Made by a program: the position numbers and the translations under genes
Origin: an uncultured Saprospiraceae bacterium
GTDB lineage: Bacteria > Bacteroidota > Bacteroidia > Chitinophagales > Saprospiraceae
NCBI GenBank assembly: GCA_937959275.1
Contig: CALGLU010000018.1
Location: 1-64,000 of the forward strand
Direction of reading: 5' to 3'
Length of the DNA: 64,000 nt
The notes under the pieces: model-generated
What the model was told of the DNA's origin: nothing
The model's database searches: none
Seen by the model: the letters and a program-made list of their open reading frames with translations, nothing else
Part shown: positions 27,113 to 36,421 of the stretch, piece after piece
How positions within the stretch are numbered: position 1 is the stretch's first letter
Layout of the letters: each line of letters begins with the position of its first letter

Positions 27113-30076
27113 CTACTGGCCTATACTCAACAAAAAGAAATTAAAACTATGCCGACTCCCAATCGCATAATCCTCGTCCATCAAATAACTATAACGCACC
27201 CCAAGATCCACCTCTAACAAGCGTAAAAAACGCACATCAAAGCCAAGTTCAACACCCACCGATCGCATCTGATTCGTTTCCACTGCAAAGGGAAATGTAT
27301 CGAAACCAACTAAGCCATGATCGTAAAACACATTCGCTTTCACCCGCTTCAAAAAAGCTAAACCACCCACAGCTACATCTGGATACCACAAAGGCAAGCG
27401 ATAACTGACACCAAACTTAGTTAGCTGATCCGCCCTCAACGTCCGATTATAGCCTCGCGCATAATCAAAATTATCAGAGAATCGATACTGAGACAAAATA
27501 GCTTCTGTTTGATAATCGACATCAAATGACAAACTATGATTTTTAGCTAGTCCAGGCAAAAACACGTTGCCCGAAGCCTGAAATACGCTCCCATCCACAG
27601 CATCACCCAAGGGCGTACGGTATCGGAAAAACGCACTCACTCCTAATCGCGAACGCAAATGCTGCCTTGCCGTGAATCGCTGTATCCGTCCACTCCAAAT
27701 TAAATCAATGGAACTAAACGATACATCACCTAAGGGTTCAGTCACTAAGCCAACAACTTGATTAGCCCCTGCGATTTGATTAAGATTTATTGTATCAGCC
27801 ACTGTAAAATCAGGATTATCAAAATTTTGATCAACTTGCAATTGATGCCTGTTGATACGAGTGGCAACACTCATCACTTTGGACGTTTGTCCAGAGGAGA
27901 AGTTAAGTGGCACAAACAAGCCAGCGTTAAGACGGTTCTCTCTCCATCGCTCTACATATCGCCGCTCTTGAACTGTGCTATCTGTCACCATATCAAAATT
28001 GTATAAAAGCGCTGATCGCCCTACCCGCTCGGCCCTAAGGCTCACTTCTGGAAATAACTCCGCATAGGTCAGCCCAACCGAATACCGCCACGCATCCTCA
28101 TTATATCGGTAAGTCGCAGTAGCATCCGCAGATAAAGTACTAAATACATTATCTGACAACACACTTAGCTCTGCAGAATTCATAGTGAAATTAGCAAGTA
28201 AACTATGAGGCTTCACCAAACCCGAAAAGCGGTTAAAGGACTTCAGCTCAAAGGTATCTGTCGATATCCCAGCTAAGAGATTTGCTTTTTCTTGAGCAAT
28301 CAAACTCTTTAAGTAAGGTGATTGATATTGATGCTGTAATGATTTTTTGGCAACTGGTTCTGACACTTCTAAATCAAGTAACTTGACATCATAACCCATA
28401 TTTGAAAACGAGCTATATGCCAATTGCTTTCCATCACTTGAGACAGTTGGCTGAAATGCACCAACTGGATCATGAGTCAATTGGAAGACCTCTTCAGATT
28501 TAATATCCATGGAGAAGATCTGATTGATATCATTGATTGGTTTGGAAAAATAGACTCGTCGGCCAACCACTGCAAGATGCGTTATCGGATCTTCAGTTGC
28601 TTCGCCAAATGGCCGATATTCACCTGTTGCCACATCTATTTTCTGCAACTGATTTTGCTGATCTGATCGTGCTACCGCAACAATCGTTTGGTCATTGAGC
28701 CATCTCGAAAATGTCAAATGTTTTTTCTTAGGATTTGAGATTTCTTTGAGCGTTTCTCCTGTCGCTGAATCTAGGATGACTATTCGCGGAATAAGTTTAT
28801 CATCCACCCGAATGATGGCTATCTGACTGCCATCACGACTCAAACTTGGAGAATAATCAAATCCATTTTTTGTGAGTCTTGTCTTAGTTTGCGTAGCCAT
28901 ATCATAGAGTACAATCTCCGAAAACCTCTTGTATTGACGTCTGATATCCCATCCCAACTCTGCCCAAACCAGTTTATCTCCTACTACAGAACTTTGTGAC
29001 AGAGCGCCGTCTAGTAAAAAGCCAGGCCTGAGCTCGGCAATAATACCCCCATTTAAATTCATTTTCTTGAATGCTCTGATGCGGTCATATCCGAACTCTT
29101 GCACCCAGAGCGTTTGACTATCGATGAACTGAGGATTAGAATAATGTACAACTGTACCCTTGTGTTTATCATAAAGTAATTTCGAATGATCTGCAGCAAG
29201 ATTTTTTTTCTGTGACTGATAATGTGATGCAAAATCATCCATCATTTCTGCATACAGTGTTTTTATCTTTTTCCCGGTCTGCCTCTTTACGCTTCTGTTA
29301 AATGCATAAAACAAGCCTTTATATTTTACAGCATCTGCAGTTGCATGCTTCCACAAATCTGGACCATACTGTTGTCTCCCATATGTCAATAAATGATAGC
29401 CCAGATTATACCAATTAGGGACATAATCGCGTATCGATCCAGCAGCAGCTTTTTCGTAATTATACGTGATCCCTTTTTGCAGCAATGATTTATATTCCAT
29501 CGTGAAGTCTGGTAATCGACCTCTACCTGATTTTGTAAATGCCGTCTCTACAATCACTGCATCTCCCTCATAATACCATCTTGGTATTGCTAATCCGATC
29601 ATGCCACCCCAAGCCCATTCTCCCAAGACCTTACTAACCAGACCTGATATTCCTTGTCGCGTTTGATTAAACTGCTTGATGTGTTGATATTCATGGATTG
29701 TTAGATGATCTAGCCAGTCAGTCGTCCCATCAAATTGTGGAGCGCGGGCAAAAAACTCAGATCTGAAAGGAGCTACGGTTACAAAGCCATTTGAAAGGAC
29801 GGTTTGTGGCTGTAAGATGATTGGTACTTTCCTATGATTGGACCCAATCGAAGGAGAGTCGTTGTCCCAAAGAGTATGGACTATATTTGTAATCCGATTC
29901 GCTTGACTCTGTAAGCCTTTTGGAAAGATGACTCTAACTTTATCAGTCTGGATTTGCTGCCATTTTAAACCGGGATCATTATTGCCTATTGGATTTGAAG
30001 GTATTTGAGCAGTACCATTGATGCTCGCAGCCATGATCAAGACAGCACAAAGACATATTTTAAATAGAGACTCCAT
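27113..30076 (-). CDS. HExxH-containing TolB-propeller and outer-membrane barrel protein
   Basis: A 987-residue exported protein with a signal peptide (about 1-23). Residues about 40-280 hold HEYQH at 128-132, a zinc-peptidase HExxH motif in a setting like peptidase MA-type gluzincins. Residues about 300-600 contain WD40/TolB-type propeller blades (SRDGSQIAIIRVDDKLIPRI, SSDGKQLAYSSFS). The rest, to the C-terminal SFNFFLLSIGQ, is rich in alternating aromatic strands and fits a beta-barrel. The parts suggest an outer-membrane protein with a periplasmic or surface peptidase and propeller. I infer no substrate. The gene ends 19 bases from the hydrolase gene's start region on the same strand. Confidence 0.75.
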   Translation of the reverse strand: MESLFKICLCAVLIMAASINGTAQIPSNPIGNNDPGLKWQQIQTDKVRVIFPKGLQSQANRITNIVHTLWDNDSPSIGSNHRKVPIILQPQTVLSNGFVTVAPFRSEFFARAPQFDGTTDWLDHLTIHEYQHIKQFNQTRQGISGLVSKVLGEWAWGGMIGLAIPRWYYEGDAVIVETAFTKSGRGRLPDFTMEYKSLLQKGITYNYEKAAAGSIRDYVPNWYNLGYHLLTYGRQQYGPDLWKHATADAVKYKGLFYAFNRSVKRQTGKKIKTLYAEMMDDFASHYQSQKKNLAADHSKLLYDKHKGTVVHYSNPQFIDSQTLWVQEFGYDRIRAFKKMNLNGGIIAELRPGFLLDGALSQSSVVGDKLVWAELGWDIRRQYKRFSEIVLYDMATQTKTRLTKNGFDYSPSLSRDGSQIAIIRVDDKLIPRIVILDSATGETLKEISNPKKKHLTFSRWLNDQTIVAVARSDQQNQLQKIDVATGEYRPFGEATEDPITHLAVVGRRVYFSKPINDINQIFSMDIKSEEVFQLTHDPVGAFQPTVSSDGKQLAYSSFSNMGYDVKLLDLEVSEPVAKKSLQHQYQSPYLKSLIAQEKANLLAGISTDTFELKSFNRFSGLVKPHSLLANFTMNSAELSVLSDNVFSTLSADATATYRYNEDAWRYSVGLTYAELFPEVSLRAERVGRSALLYNFDMVTDSTVQERRYVERWRENRLNAGLFVPLNFSSGQTSKVMSVATRINRHQLQVDQNFDNPDFTVADTINLNQIAGANQVVGLVTEPLGDVSFSSIDLIWSGRIQRFTARQHLRSRLGVSAFFRYRTPLGDAVDGSVFQASGNVFLPGLAKNHSLSFDVDYQTEAILSQYRFSDNFDYARGYNRTLRADQLTKFGVSYRLPLWYPDVAVGGLAFLKRVKANVFYDHGLVGFDTFPFAVETNQMRSVGVELGFDVRFLRLLEVDLGVRYSYLMDEDYAIGSRHSFNFFLLSIGQ

Positions 30077-30095
30077 TAATTATCTAACGATAGAA

Positions 30096-30989
30096 TTACA
30101 AAAAATGTAAGATTTTTTGGATAACTTTTGCTTGTTGTGTCCAAGGTATAAAATGAGAAGCTGTTTCATCTATTTCAACCGTCAATAATTCTTTAGATAT
30201 TTTACCTTTCAAATAGTTGGCATTTTCTACTGGAGCTATCCAGTCTTTCTTGCCATGCATCACCAACGTTGGCACTTCAGTTTCATTCCATAGCGGCTCT
30301 ATCCCAATCAGTTCATCTGCATGCACCATCTTCACATAAGAAGCAACTTGCATTGCACCTGAAAAAAAATGTTTGAGTATGCGATTTGATGGCCACGAAG
30401 AAACGAAGAAAATGATTTCTTTTAATGGATCTATGACTGGACATAACATAATGTTCGCATCTATTAATTCTGCCCGCTCTAAAGCAACGACTCCTGCAAT
30501 CGCACATCCATAGGAGTGGCTGACTAAAATAAAGTTTTCGATATTCAGATGATCCATGATTTGATATACTACCTCCGCTTGATCTTTAATGCCTGTTAAC
30601 GGGACACCGTAATTAGAATATCCATAACCAGGTCGATCAAATGATACTAAATGTGCATGCCTTAGTAGTGTGGAATCTATTTGATAACTATAAAATGAAT
30701 CGCTAGCACCAGGTGCTCCGTGTAAAAAGATGATTGCTTTTTCTGCTTTATGAATGGGCATCCCCGTCCTAATCAGTCTAAGACGATCATCTTCATATGG
30801 GATATAGTCAATCTCAAATGCTGTATTCGCTTGATTAAAATAGTCAGAAACTTCGTGATCTGAAAAACGCATTTCATTATAGGCAATGAAATACCAAGAC
30901 ACGACAAGACCGATAATGAATACCAATGCAATCCACTTAATCCACCTTTTCCAGAGCAATTGTTTAGGCTTTGGCTTTTGGTCTGCCAT
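30096..30989 (-). CDS. membrane-anchored alpha/beta hydrolase
   Basis: A 297-residue protein with a basic start, one membrane span at about 17-36, and an alpha/beta hydrolase domain outside it. The oxyanion motif is HGAPGASDSF (from residue 90), the nucleophile Ser159 lies in SHSYG, the likely acid Asp is in HGKKDW and the His in ASHFIPW. The substrate is unknown; the fold covers esterases, lipases and others. The start overlaps the 3' end of the glycosyltransferase gene by 26 bases, so the two are probably translated from one message. Confidence 0.85.
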   Translation of the reverse strand: MADQKPKPKQLLWKRWIKWIALVFIIGLVVSWYFIAYNEMRFSDHEVSDYFNQANTAFEIDYIPYEDDRLRLIRTGMPIHKAEKAIIFLHGAPGASDSFYSYQIDSTLLRHAHLVSFDRPGYGYSNYGVPLTGIKDQAEVVYQIMDHLNIENFILVSHSYGCAIAGVVALERAELIDANIMLCPVIDPLKEIIFFVSSWPSNRILKHFFSGAMQVASYVKMVHADELIGIEPLWNETEVPTLVMHGKKDWIAPVENANYLKGKISKELLTVEIDETASHFIPWTQQAKVIQKILHFL

Positions 30990-31716
30990 ATTTTTGTTTT
31001 GAAAAGAGCCGTCCTGTTCTCATTTTTAATACGCCAATAATAGCTTCACTGACTATACTTAAATTCATCTTAGATGTACCTCTAATACGATCCTCAAAAA
31101 TGATTGGAATTTCTTTAACAGTAAAACCTAGAGTCCAGGCTGCATATTTCATCTCAATCTGAAATGCATAGCCAACGAATTGAATTTTATCTAAGTCGAT
31201 ACTTTCTAGTACTTGACGCTTATAACATTTAAATCCTCCCGTTGAATCTTGTACAGGCATCCAAGTAATGGCTTGTACATAAAAGGATGCACCTCTGGAC
31301 AGAAAAAGTCTGTCCCACGGCCAATTCACAACGCCACCTCCTTTCACATATCTGGAGCCTACACAGACATCCGCCCTGCCTTCGTGACACTCTTTTCGCA
31401 ATCGGATCAGATCTACTGGTTTGTGTGAGAAGTCTGCGTCCATTTCAAAAATATAGTCATATCTCTTCTCTATACCATACTTAAACCCTGCAATATAAGC
31501 TGTCCCCAGGCCCGATTTTTCAGTCCGTTCTAGGAGATGCAATGAGTCACCAAATGTTAGCTGGAGTTGTTTCACAGCAGCACCTGTCCCATCTGGTGAA
31601 CCGTCATCGACAATGAGAATATGAAAGCTCTCCTCAAGCTCAAACACAGCATGGATTATTTCATTGATGTTCTCAATTTCATTATATGTCGGAATAATTA
31701 CAAGGCTGTCTGACAC
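30964..31716 (-). CDS. polyprenol monophosphomannose synthase-like glycosyltransferase
   Basis: A GT2-family enzyme that would transfer mannose (or a related sugar) from a nucleotide sugar to polyprenyl phosphate. The 250-residue protein has IIPTYNEIENI at the start, VDDGSPDGTG, the metal-binding EMDADFSHKP, and GSRYVKGGG with DSTGGFKCY further on, all typical of the DPM1-like subfamily. There is no C-terminal membrane domain, as in bacterial DPM1 types. The start is GTG at 31716; no nearer ATG exists in frame. Confidence 0.9.
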   Translation of the reverse strand: MSDSLVIIPTYNEIENINEIIHAVFELEESFHILIVDDGSPDGTGAAVKQLQLTFGDSLHLLERTEKSGLGTAYIAGFKYGIEKRYDYIFEMDADFSHKPVDLIRLRKECHEGRADVCVGSRYVKGGGVVNWPWDRLFLSRGASFYVQAITWMPVQDSTGGFKCYKRQVLESIDLDKIQFVGYAFQIEMKYAAWTLGFTVKEIPIIFEDRIRGTSKMNLSIVSEAIIGVLKMRTGRLFSKQKYGRPKAKA

Positions 31717-31889
31717 TAGTTTAATGTTTATAGCAATTGTAAATGTATTAAATGAAAATGTAATATGATCAAAATAATAGCTTGGATTGTATAAATAGAA
31801 ATAATTCTTATTAGGCTATGCTCGCCTTTTATTCCTGCTAAAGGTCCAACGTAGGTAAAATTCCGTTTGAATGCTCTTCAATTCGATGT

Positions 31890-34304
31890 CTAATAAAATC
31901 GATCTGGTTCAGCTTCTTTTATAATGGACAAGACTAAATCATAAATATCCTCTGCACTCGGTTTACAAAAATAATCACCGTCTGTCCCATATGGCGTCCT
32001 GTGCTCTCGAGCAGTCAATGACCTAGGTGCCGAATCAAGATATTGATAGGCATTTTGTTCTTCTAAAACTTTTTGAATCATATAGGATGATCCACCTCCA
32101 GGCACGTCTTCATCAAGAAAAAGAACTCTATTCGTCTTTTTAATCGATGCTACAATCAAATGTTCTAGATCAAAGGGCACTAATGTCTGTACATCAATCA
32201 ATTCAATTTGAATCCCCTTTTTACTGAGTAGTGCCTGAGCTACAGAGGCGATTCTCACACACGAACCATACGTAACAACTGTTATATCAGACCCCTCATG
32301 AATGATTTCCGGCATACCTAAGGCTACGGTATATTCACCAATATTGTCTGGTAGTCTCTCCTTCAATCTGTAACCATTCAATGACTCTACAATAAGCGCA
32401 GGGTCGTCCGATTGCAGCATAGTATTGTACATACCAGCAGCCTGAACCATATTTCTAGGTGTCAGAATATAGACTCCTCTTAACGAATGAATGAGGCTTC
32501 CCATATGAGAACCCGTGTGCCAGATACCCTCCAATCTATGCCCTCTCGTTCGAATAATGACGGGAGCTGCTTGCAGACCATTACTTCTGTATCGAAGAGT
32601 AGATAGATCGTCTGTCAATGTTGCCAAAGCGTAAAAGATATAATCCAGATATTGAATTTCACCGATTGGTCTAAGCCCCCGCATTGCCATACCAATGGCC
32701 TGACCCATAATTGACCACTCTCTTATGCCACAGTCGAATACACGATCAACTCCAAATTCTTTTTGGATACCAGCAAATCCTTGATTGACATCGCCAATCA
32801 CACCCACATCCTCACCAAAAGCGAAAGTGTTTGGGTATTTTTTAAAGGCTTTTTTAAAAAATTGATTTAGTATTTTAAATCCTACGATTGACTCAGAATC
32901 TTCTGAATAACTCGGCGCGATCACTGGAATCTTTAGGGCCGATTTAGGCGAATCACTGTAGAGTTTTGTGCCTAATTGTTGAAGCTTTTCTTGTGTAACA
33001 GCAGATACAAGTTGATTGAGCCCCGATACCTCAGCCTGCTCATCTGTTAATTCAATCGCTAAGCGTCTTAGATTTTGAATGATTTCGCTCATGTATGGAT
33101 TCACGAATTCTTTAGCTTCTAATAGTAACGAATCAATAGCGGGAGAGGTGATCGATTGGGTTGCAACATAGCTGTAAATCTCGTTCGAAGCAATAAGAAC
33201 TTTTTGGATAGGCTCTCTCGATTTATGCCAAGCAATAGAGCGTTTTTTCCGAACATAATCTTTTGCCAATCGTTTAAGCTGCTCTATTGCAATTGTTGTG
33301 ATGAGTTCATTCTCGACAAGCCAATTGGCCATTCGAGTATTACAATCAAAATCCTTTTCCCATTGCAACCTGTCTTTACTCTTATATCTTTCATGAGAAC
33401 CAGAAGTGGAGTGCCCCTGAGGTTGAGTCAATTCATTGATATGAATCAGAGCAGGAATGTGCTTTTCTCTGACCACCTTCGTGACTTGCTCAAATAAAGT
33501 ACACATAGCGGCGTAGTCCCATCCTTTTACCTGCTCTATGATCATGCCACCTTTTCCTTCTTCATATGCAAACCCTGCAAGTGCTTCAGAGATGCTAGCT
33601 TTTGTGGTTTGTAGCTCTACTGGGACAGAAATACCATAGCCATCATCCATGACAACTGTAATCAGCGGAACCTTTGTCACTGCAGCTGCATTCATTGTCT
33701 CCCAAAAAACACCTTCAGATGTACTGCCATCTCCAATTGTAGAAAAACAAACTTCATTTCCATTTTTCGATAAGTGGCTTAAGTCTTTTATAGAAGCTGT
33801 TGATCTGAATTTCTTTGACGCTAAGGCTAATCCAATCGATTTTCCTGTCGAACCAGCAGTCGGCGACATCCCAGCTGCAACATTGTCTGTATTAGCTAAA
33901 TCTAAGTAATCGCCTTGGTCATTAATATATCGAGTTGCGAAATGATTATTCATCTGTCGTCCATGAGAAAATGGATCATGGACACTATCTGCATATAGCT
34001 GAGCAAAATAAGCCTCCAAGTCACACAAACCTTTGTGAAACATAAAGGTCTGAGCTCGATAATAAGGTGCAAAGTGATCTCCTTTTTGAAATGATCTTGA
34101 GATGGCTATTTGGGCTAGCTCTTTTCCATCGCCAGTAACTCCAAACTTAGCTTTGCCCGTCAAAACCTCTCGTCTAGCAATCAAACTGGTCTCACGGGAT
34201 ACTAAAGCTATCCAAAAATCAAGTAAAATTTCCTTTCTAAACTCATCCTCTTTAGTCTCACCTTTGGGTAGGAATGGCTCTAATGCGGGAAATTCTTTTA
34301 TCAT
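31890..34304 (-). CDS. fused alpha/beta E1 of a 2-oxoacid (branched-chain type) dehydrogenase
   Basis: A thiamine diphosphate enzyme that decarboxylates 2-oxoacids and passes the acyl group to a lipoyl E2. The 804-residue protein (ATG 34304) joins the alpha subunit (about 1-380) and the beta subunit (about 465-800, from FAFGEDVG through RTRGHRLEGIWHTGSHMG to the end). The ThDP motif begins with GDG at 191-193, but where alpha subunits normally have NN it reads DDGYGISVP. The substrate is uncertain: the family covers pyruvate and branched-chain acids. E2 and E3 are not nearby. Confidence 0.88.
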   Translation of the reverse strand: MIKEFPALEPFLPKGETKEDEFRKEILLDFWIALVSRETSLIARREVLTGKAKFGVTGDGKELAQIAISRSFQKGDHFAPYYRAQTFMFHKGLCDLEAYFAQLYADSVHDPFSHGRQMNNHFATRYINDQGDYLDLANTDNVAAGMSPTAGSTGKSIGLALASKKFRSTASIKDLSHLSKNGNEVCFSTIGDGSTSEGVFWETMNAAAVTKVPLITVVMDDGYGISVPVELQTTKASISEALAGFAYEEGKGGMIIEQVKGWDYAAMCTLFEQVTKVVREKHIPALIHINELTQPQGHSTSGSHERYKSKDRLQWEKDFDCNTRMANWLVENELITTIAIEQLKRLAKDYVRKKRSIAWHKSREPIQKVLIASNEIYSYVATQSITSPAIDSLLLEAKEFVNPYMSEIIQNLRRLAIELTDEQAEVSGLNQLVSAVTQEKLQQLGTKLYSDSPKSALKIPVIAPSYSEDSESIVGFKILNQFFKKAFKKYPNTFAFGEDVGVIGDVNQGFAGIQKEFGVDRVFDCGIREWSIMGQAIGMAMRGLRPIGEIQYLDYIFYALATLTDDLSTLRYRSNGLQAAPVIIRTRGHRLEGIWHTGSHMGSLIHSLRGVYILTPRNMVQAAGMYNTMLQSDDPALIVESLNGYRLKERLPDNIGEYTVALGMPEIIHEGSDITVVTYGSCVRIASVAQALLSKKGIQIELIDVQTLVPFDLEHLIVASIKKTNRVLFLDEDVPGGGSSYMIQKVLEEQNAYQYLDSAPRSLTAREHRTPYGTDGDYFCKPSAEDIYDLVLSIIKEAEPDRFY

Positions 34305-34489
34305 CAATCAGATTAAGTTCACAAATATGAGACTACAGTAACGTATTCGCGTCATAAAAGTAATTCAATAATTGATAAGAGTGTTTATCCAAGCTGGATC
34401 TTTATTTTATAAAAAAATGACTTATCTTGATTAACACTACATTAACTGACTATTTACGCGTAGTTCTTTAAAAATCAATCGAATTCGAT

Positions 34490-34497
34490 TACATTTG
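34490..34497 (+). promoter_or_regulatory. -7 element upstream of the DUF1573 gene
   Basis: TACATTTG fits TAnnTTTG. Transcription would start near 34504, about 14 bases before the ATG at 34518. The -33 region (around GTTCTTTAAA) is only a weak match. Confidence 0.5.
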
Positions 34498-34517
34498 TAA
34501 AAATTAAAAATTTGACA

Positions 34518-35003
34518 ATGAAAACATACTTACTTTCTCTGTGTTTCATACTGACTGCAGCGGTTGGCTTTTCTCAACTTGAACCAAGCGATCAAAAAAG
34601 TGTTGGCCCTACAATGAATCTTGAATCATTAGTCGTTGACTATGGTGAGATTGAGCAAAATTCAGAACCATTGCGCGTCTTAAATTTCACAAATACGGGT
34701 ACTGAACCTCTCATTATCAAATCAGCAAGAGGTAGCTGTGGTTGTACTGTCCCTGAATGGCCAAAAGAGCCAATCATGCCAGGTGAAGCTAGCACGATAG
34801 AGATCAGATATGCGACGAATAGATTAGGGAAATTCAGTAAGACTGTTACATTAACCACTAACGAAGAAGGAGAGCCAAGAGTGATCAAAGTACAAGGTAA
34901 TGTTAGTAAAGGTGAAGATAGCGTCCCAGAAGCTCCAGCAAACATCTTTAAAGATGCTGCTAAGGATACTGCAAAACCGCACAACCATAATAACAAGAAC
35001 TAG
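34518..35003 (+). CDS. DUF1573 family exported protein
   Basis: A 161-residue protein with a signal peptide (MKTYLLSLCFILTAAVGFSQ) followed by an Ig/ASH-like DUF1573 domain: VVDYGEIEQ, LNFTNTGTEPLIIKSARGSCGCTVPEWPKEPIMPGE would be split by the key Cys pair SCGCT, then IEIRYATNRLGKF. The family is widespread in Bacteroidota and thought to be extracytoplasmic, with unknown function. ATG 34518 is the real start; a TTG six bases upstream is less likely. A strong terminator follows. Confidence 0.88.
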   Translation: MKTYLLSLCFILTAAVGFSQLEPSDQKSVGPTMNLESLVVDYGEIEQNSEPLRVLNFTNTGTEPLIIKSARGSCGCTVPEWPKEPIMPGEASTIEIRYATNRLGKFSKTVTLTTNEEGEPRVIKVQGNVSKGEDSVPEAPANIFKDAAKDTAKPHNHNNKN

Positions 35004-35033
35004 GAAGCATATTTTTCTTAGTAAAAATAAAGT

Positions 35034-35065
35034 AAAGGCTTTGGGTGTTCCCCAAGGCCTTTTTT
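35034..35065 (+). terminator. intrinsic terminator after the DUF1573 gene
   Basis: AAGGCTTTGGG at 35035-35045 pairs with CCCAAGGCCTT at 35051-35061 (one G-U pair), with loop TGTTC and a run of T after it. Confidence 0.85.
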
Positions 35066-35148
35066 ATTTTTACAGTATTTTGAAGTAGAATGGTGATAAC
35101 AATTTCTCTACTCCTTTGTTTCTAACATATAAAACAGCACTTCAGCAT

Positions 35149-35913
35149 ATGATCGCTATATTATCTCCAGCAAAAACACTGGATTACACGCCAACCCAGA
35201 AGAGTTTTGAACCTACACTACCTGTCTTCCCTCAAGAAACAATCTCGTTAGTCGGTTCATTAAGAAAAAAGACAAAGAATAAATTGAAGACTCTAATGAG
35301 CATTAGTGATAATCTGGCTCTGGAAAATGTCCAACGTTACAAAGACTTTGAAGAGACATTTACGACTAAAAATAGTAAAGAAGCCATTTTCGCCTTTAAA
35401 GGAGATGTGTATAGAGGTTTTGATGCGGAGAGTCTTACAAAAACACAAATCAAATATGCACACAAGCATATTAGAATCTTGTCAGGGCTATATGGCCTTC
35501 TAAAACCATTGGATTTGATGCAGCCTTATCGGCTTGAAATGGGGACTAAACTCAGTACAAGGAAAGGGAAAAACTTATATGATTTTTGGAATAATAAAAT
35601 AACTGAAGCTCTCAATGCAGACCTAGAATCTCATAATGACAAGACCATTATTAATTTAGCTTCTAATGAATATTTCAAATCAGTAAAGACAAAAAATCTA
35701 AACGCTGATATCATAAACATCCAATTCAAAGAGTATAAAGGTGATGATCTTAAGTTCATCTCGTTTCATGCAAAGCGTGCCAGGGGCTTAATGGCTCGAT
35801 ACATTGCGATCAATAAACCAAAGAAAATTGAGGAGTTAAAGGCATTTAACTACGAAAATTATAGCTTTTCTGATGAAGGATCTACAGATAAAGAGTTACT
35901 TTTCGTCAGATAA
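35149..35913 (+). CDS. yaaA: peroxide stress protein YaaA
   Basis: A 254-residue protein starting MIAILSPAKTLDY, the diagnostic N-terminus of the YaaA/DUF328 family, with NLALENVQRYKDFE, AIFAFKGDVYRGFDAESL and the C-terminal FHAKRARGLMARYI. In Escherichia coli YaaA lowers intracellular iron damage during peroxide stress. I set the start at ATG 35149; an upstream TTG would add eleven atypical residues. Confidence 0.95.
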   Translation: MIAILSPAKTLDYTPTQKSFEPTLPVFPQETISLVGSLRKKTKNKLKTLMSISDNLALENVQRYKDFEETFTTKNSKEAIFAFKGDVYRGFDAESLTKTQIKYAHKHIRILSGLYGLLKPLDLMQPYRLEMGTKLSTRKGKNLYDFWNNKITEALNADLESHNDKTIINLASNEYFKSVKTKNLNADIINIQFKEYKGDDLKFISFHAKRARGLMARYIAINKPKKIEELKAFNYENYSFSDEGSTDKELLFVR

Positions 35914-36004
35914 TTCATCTTAAGAATGATGGTGTTTATCCTAGATAGGAGATCATTCAGCAAATAATTTTTTCAGTTCTAATGATAAGAACTAATTATG
36001 CACT

Positions 36005-36322
36005 ATGGAGAAGGAGATATATAAAATAGCACAAAAGAGAGTTAAGGAGAAACGGAAGTTTTACTCACATGTCATGTCATGGTTACTGATGAGTGTCTTT
36101 TTTATACTATTAAATCTCTTTACTAGTGATGTCTTTTGGGCAATCTTTCCTATTCTCGGTTGGGGTGTCGCTGTTGCTTTTCATGCGATTCGCGTATTTT
36201 CGTTTACGTATGGCGATGATTGGGAGCAGAGAGAAATTGAAAAAGAGATTGCCAAAATCAAGTATAGCAAGCATTCTGTAAGAGACACTAAGCAATCTGT
36301 GAGAGATACAGATTTCGTCTAA
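36005..36322 (+). CDS. 2TM domain-containing membrane protein
   Basis: A 105-residue protein: a basic helix (KIAQKRVKEKRKFYSHV), two membrane spans at about 22-42 and 46-66 (MSWLLMSVFFILLNLF, IFPILGWGVAVAFHAIRVF), then FTYGDDWEQREIEKEIAKIK. This is the 2TM family seen in Bacteroidota, sometimes fused to LytTR or histidine-kinase parts elsewhere. The C-terminus carries a near-repeat (SVRDTKQSVRDT). Function unknown. Confidence 0.8.
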   Translation: MEKEIYKIAQKRVKEKRKFYSHVMSWLLMSVFFILLNLFTSDVFWAIFPILGWGVAVAFHAIRVFSFTYGDDWEQREIEKEIAKIKYSKHSVRDTKQSVRDTDFV

Positions 36323-36421
36323 GCTCACTTCATTTAGAATTAACATCATCTAATCAAAATCAAGTATTGACATCTTCATTGGATCAATATTTGCAAATTT
36401 AAAGCTCAAGCAGTATTTCAC

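Noticed and set aside
35116-35148. Longer yaaA start at a TTG codon
   Set aside because: The family begins MIAILSPAKTL, which is reached by the ATG at 35149.
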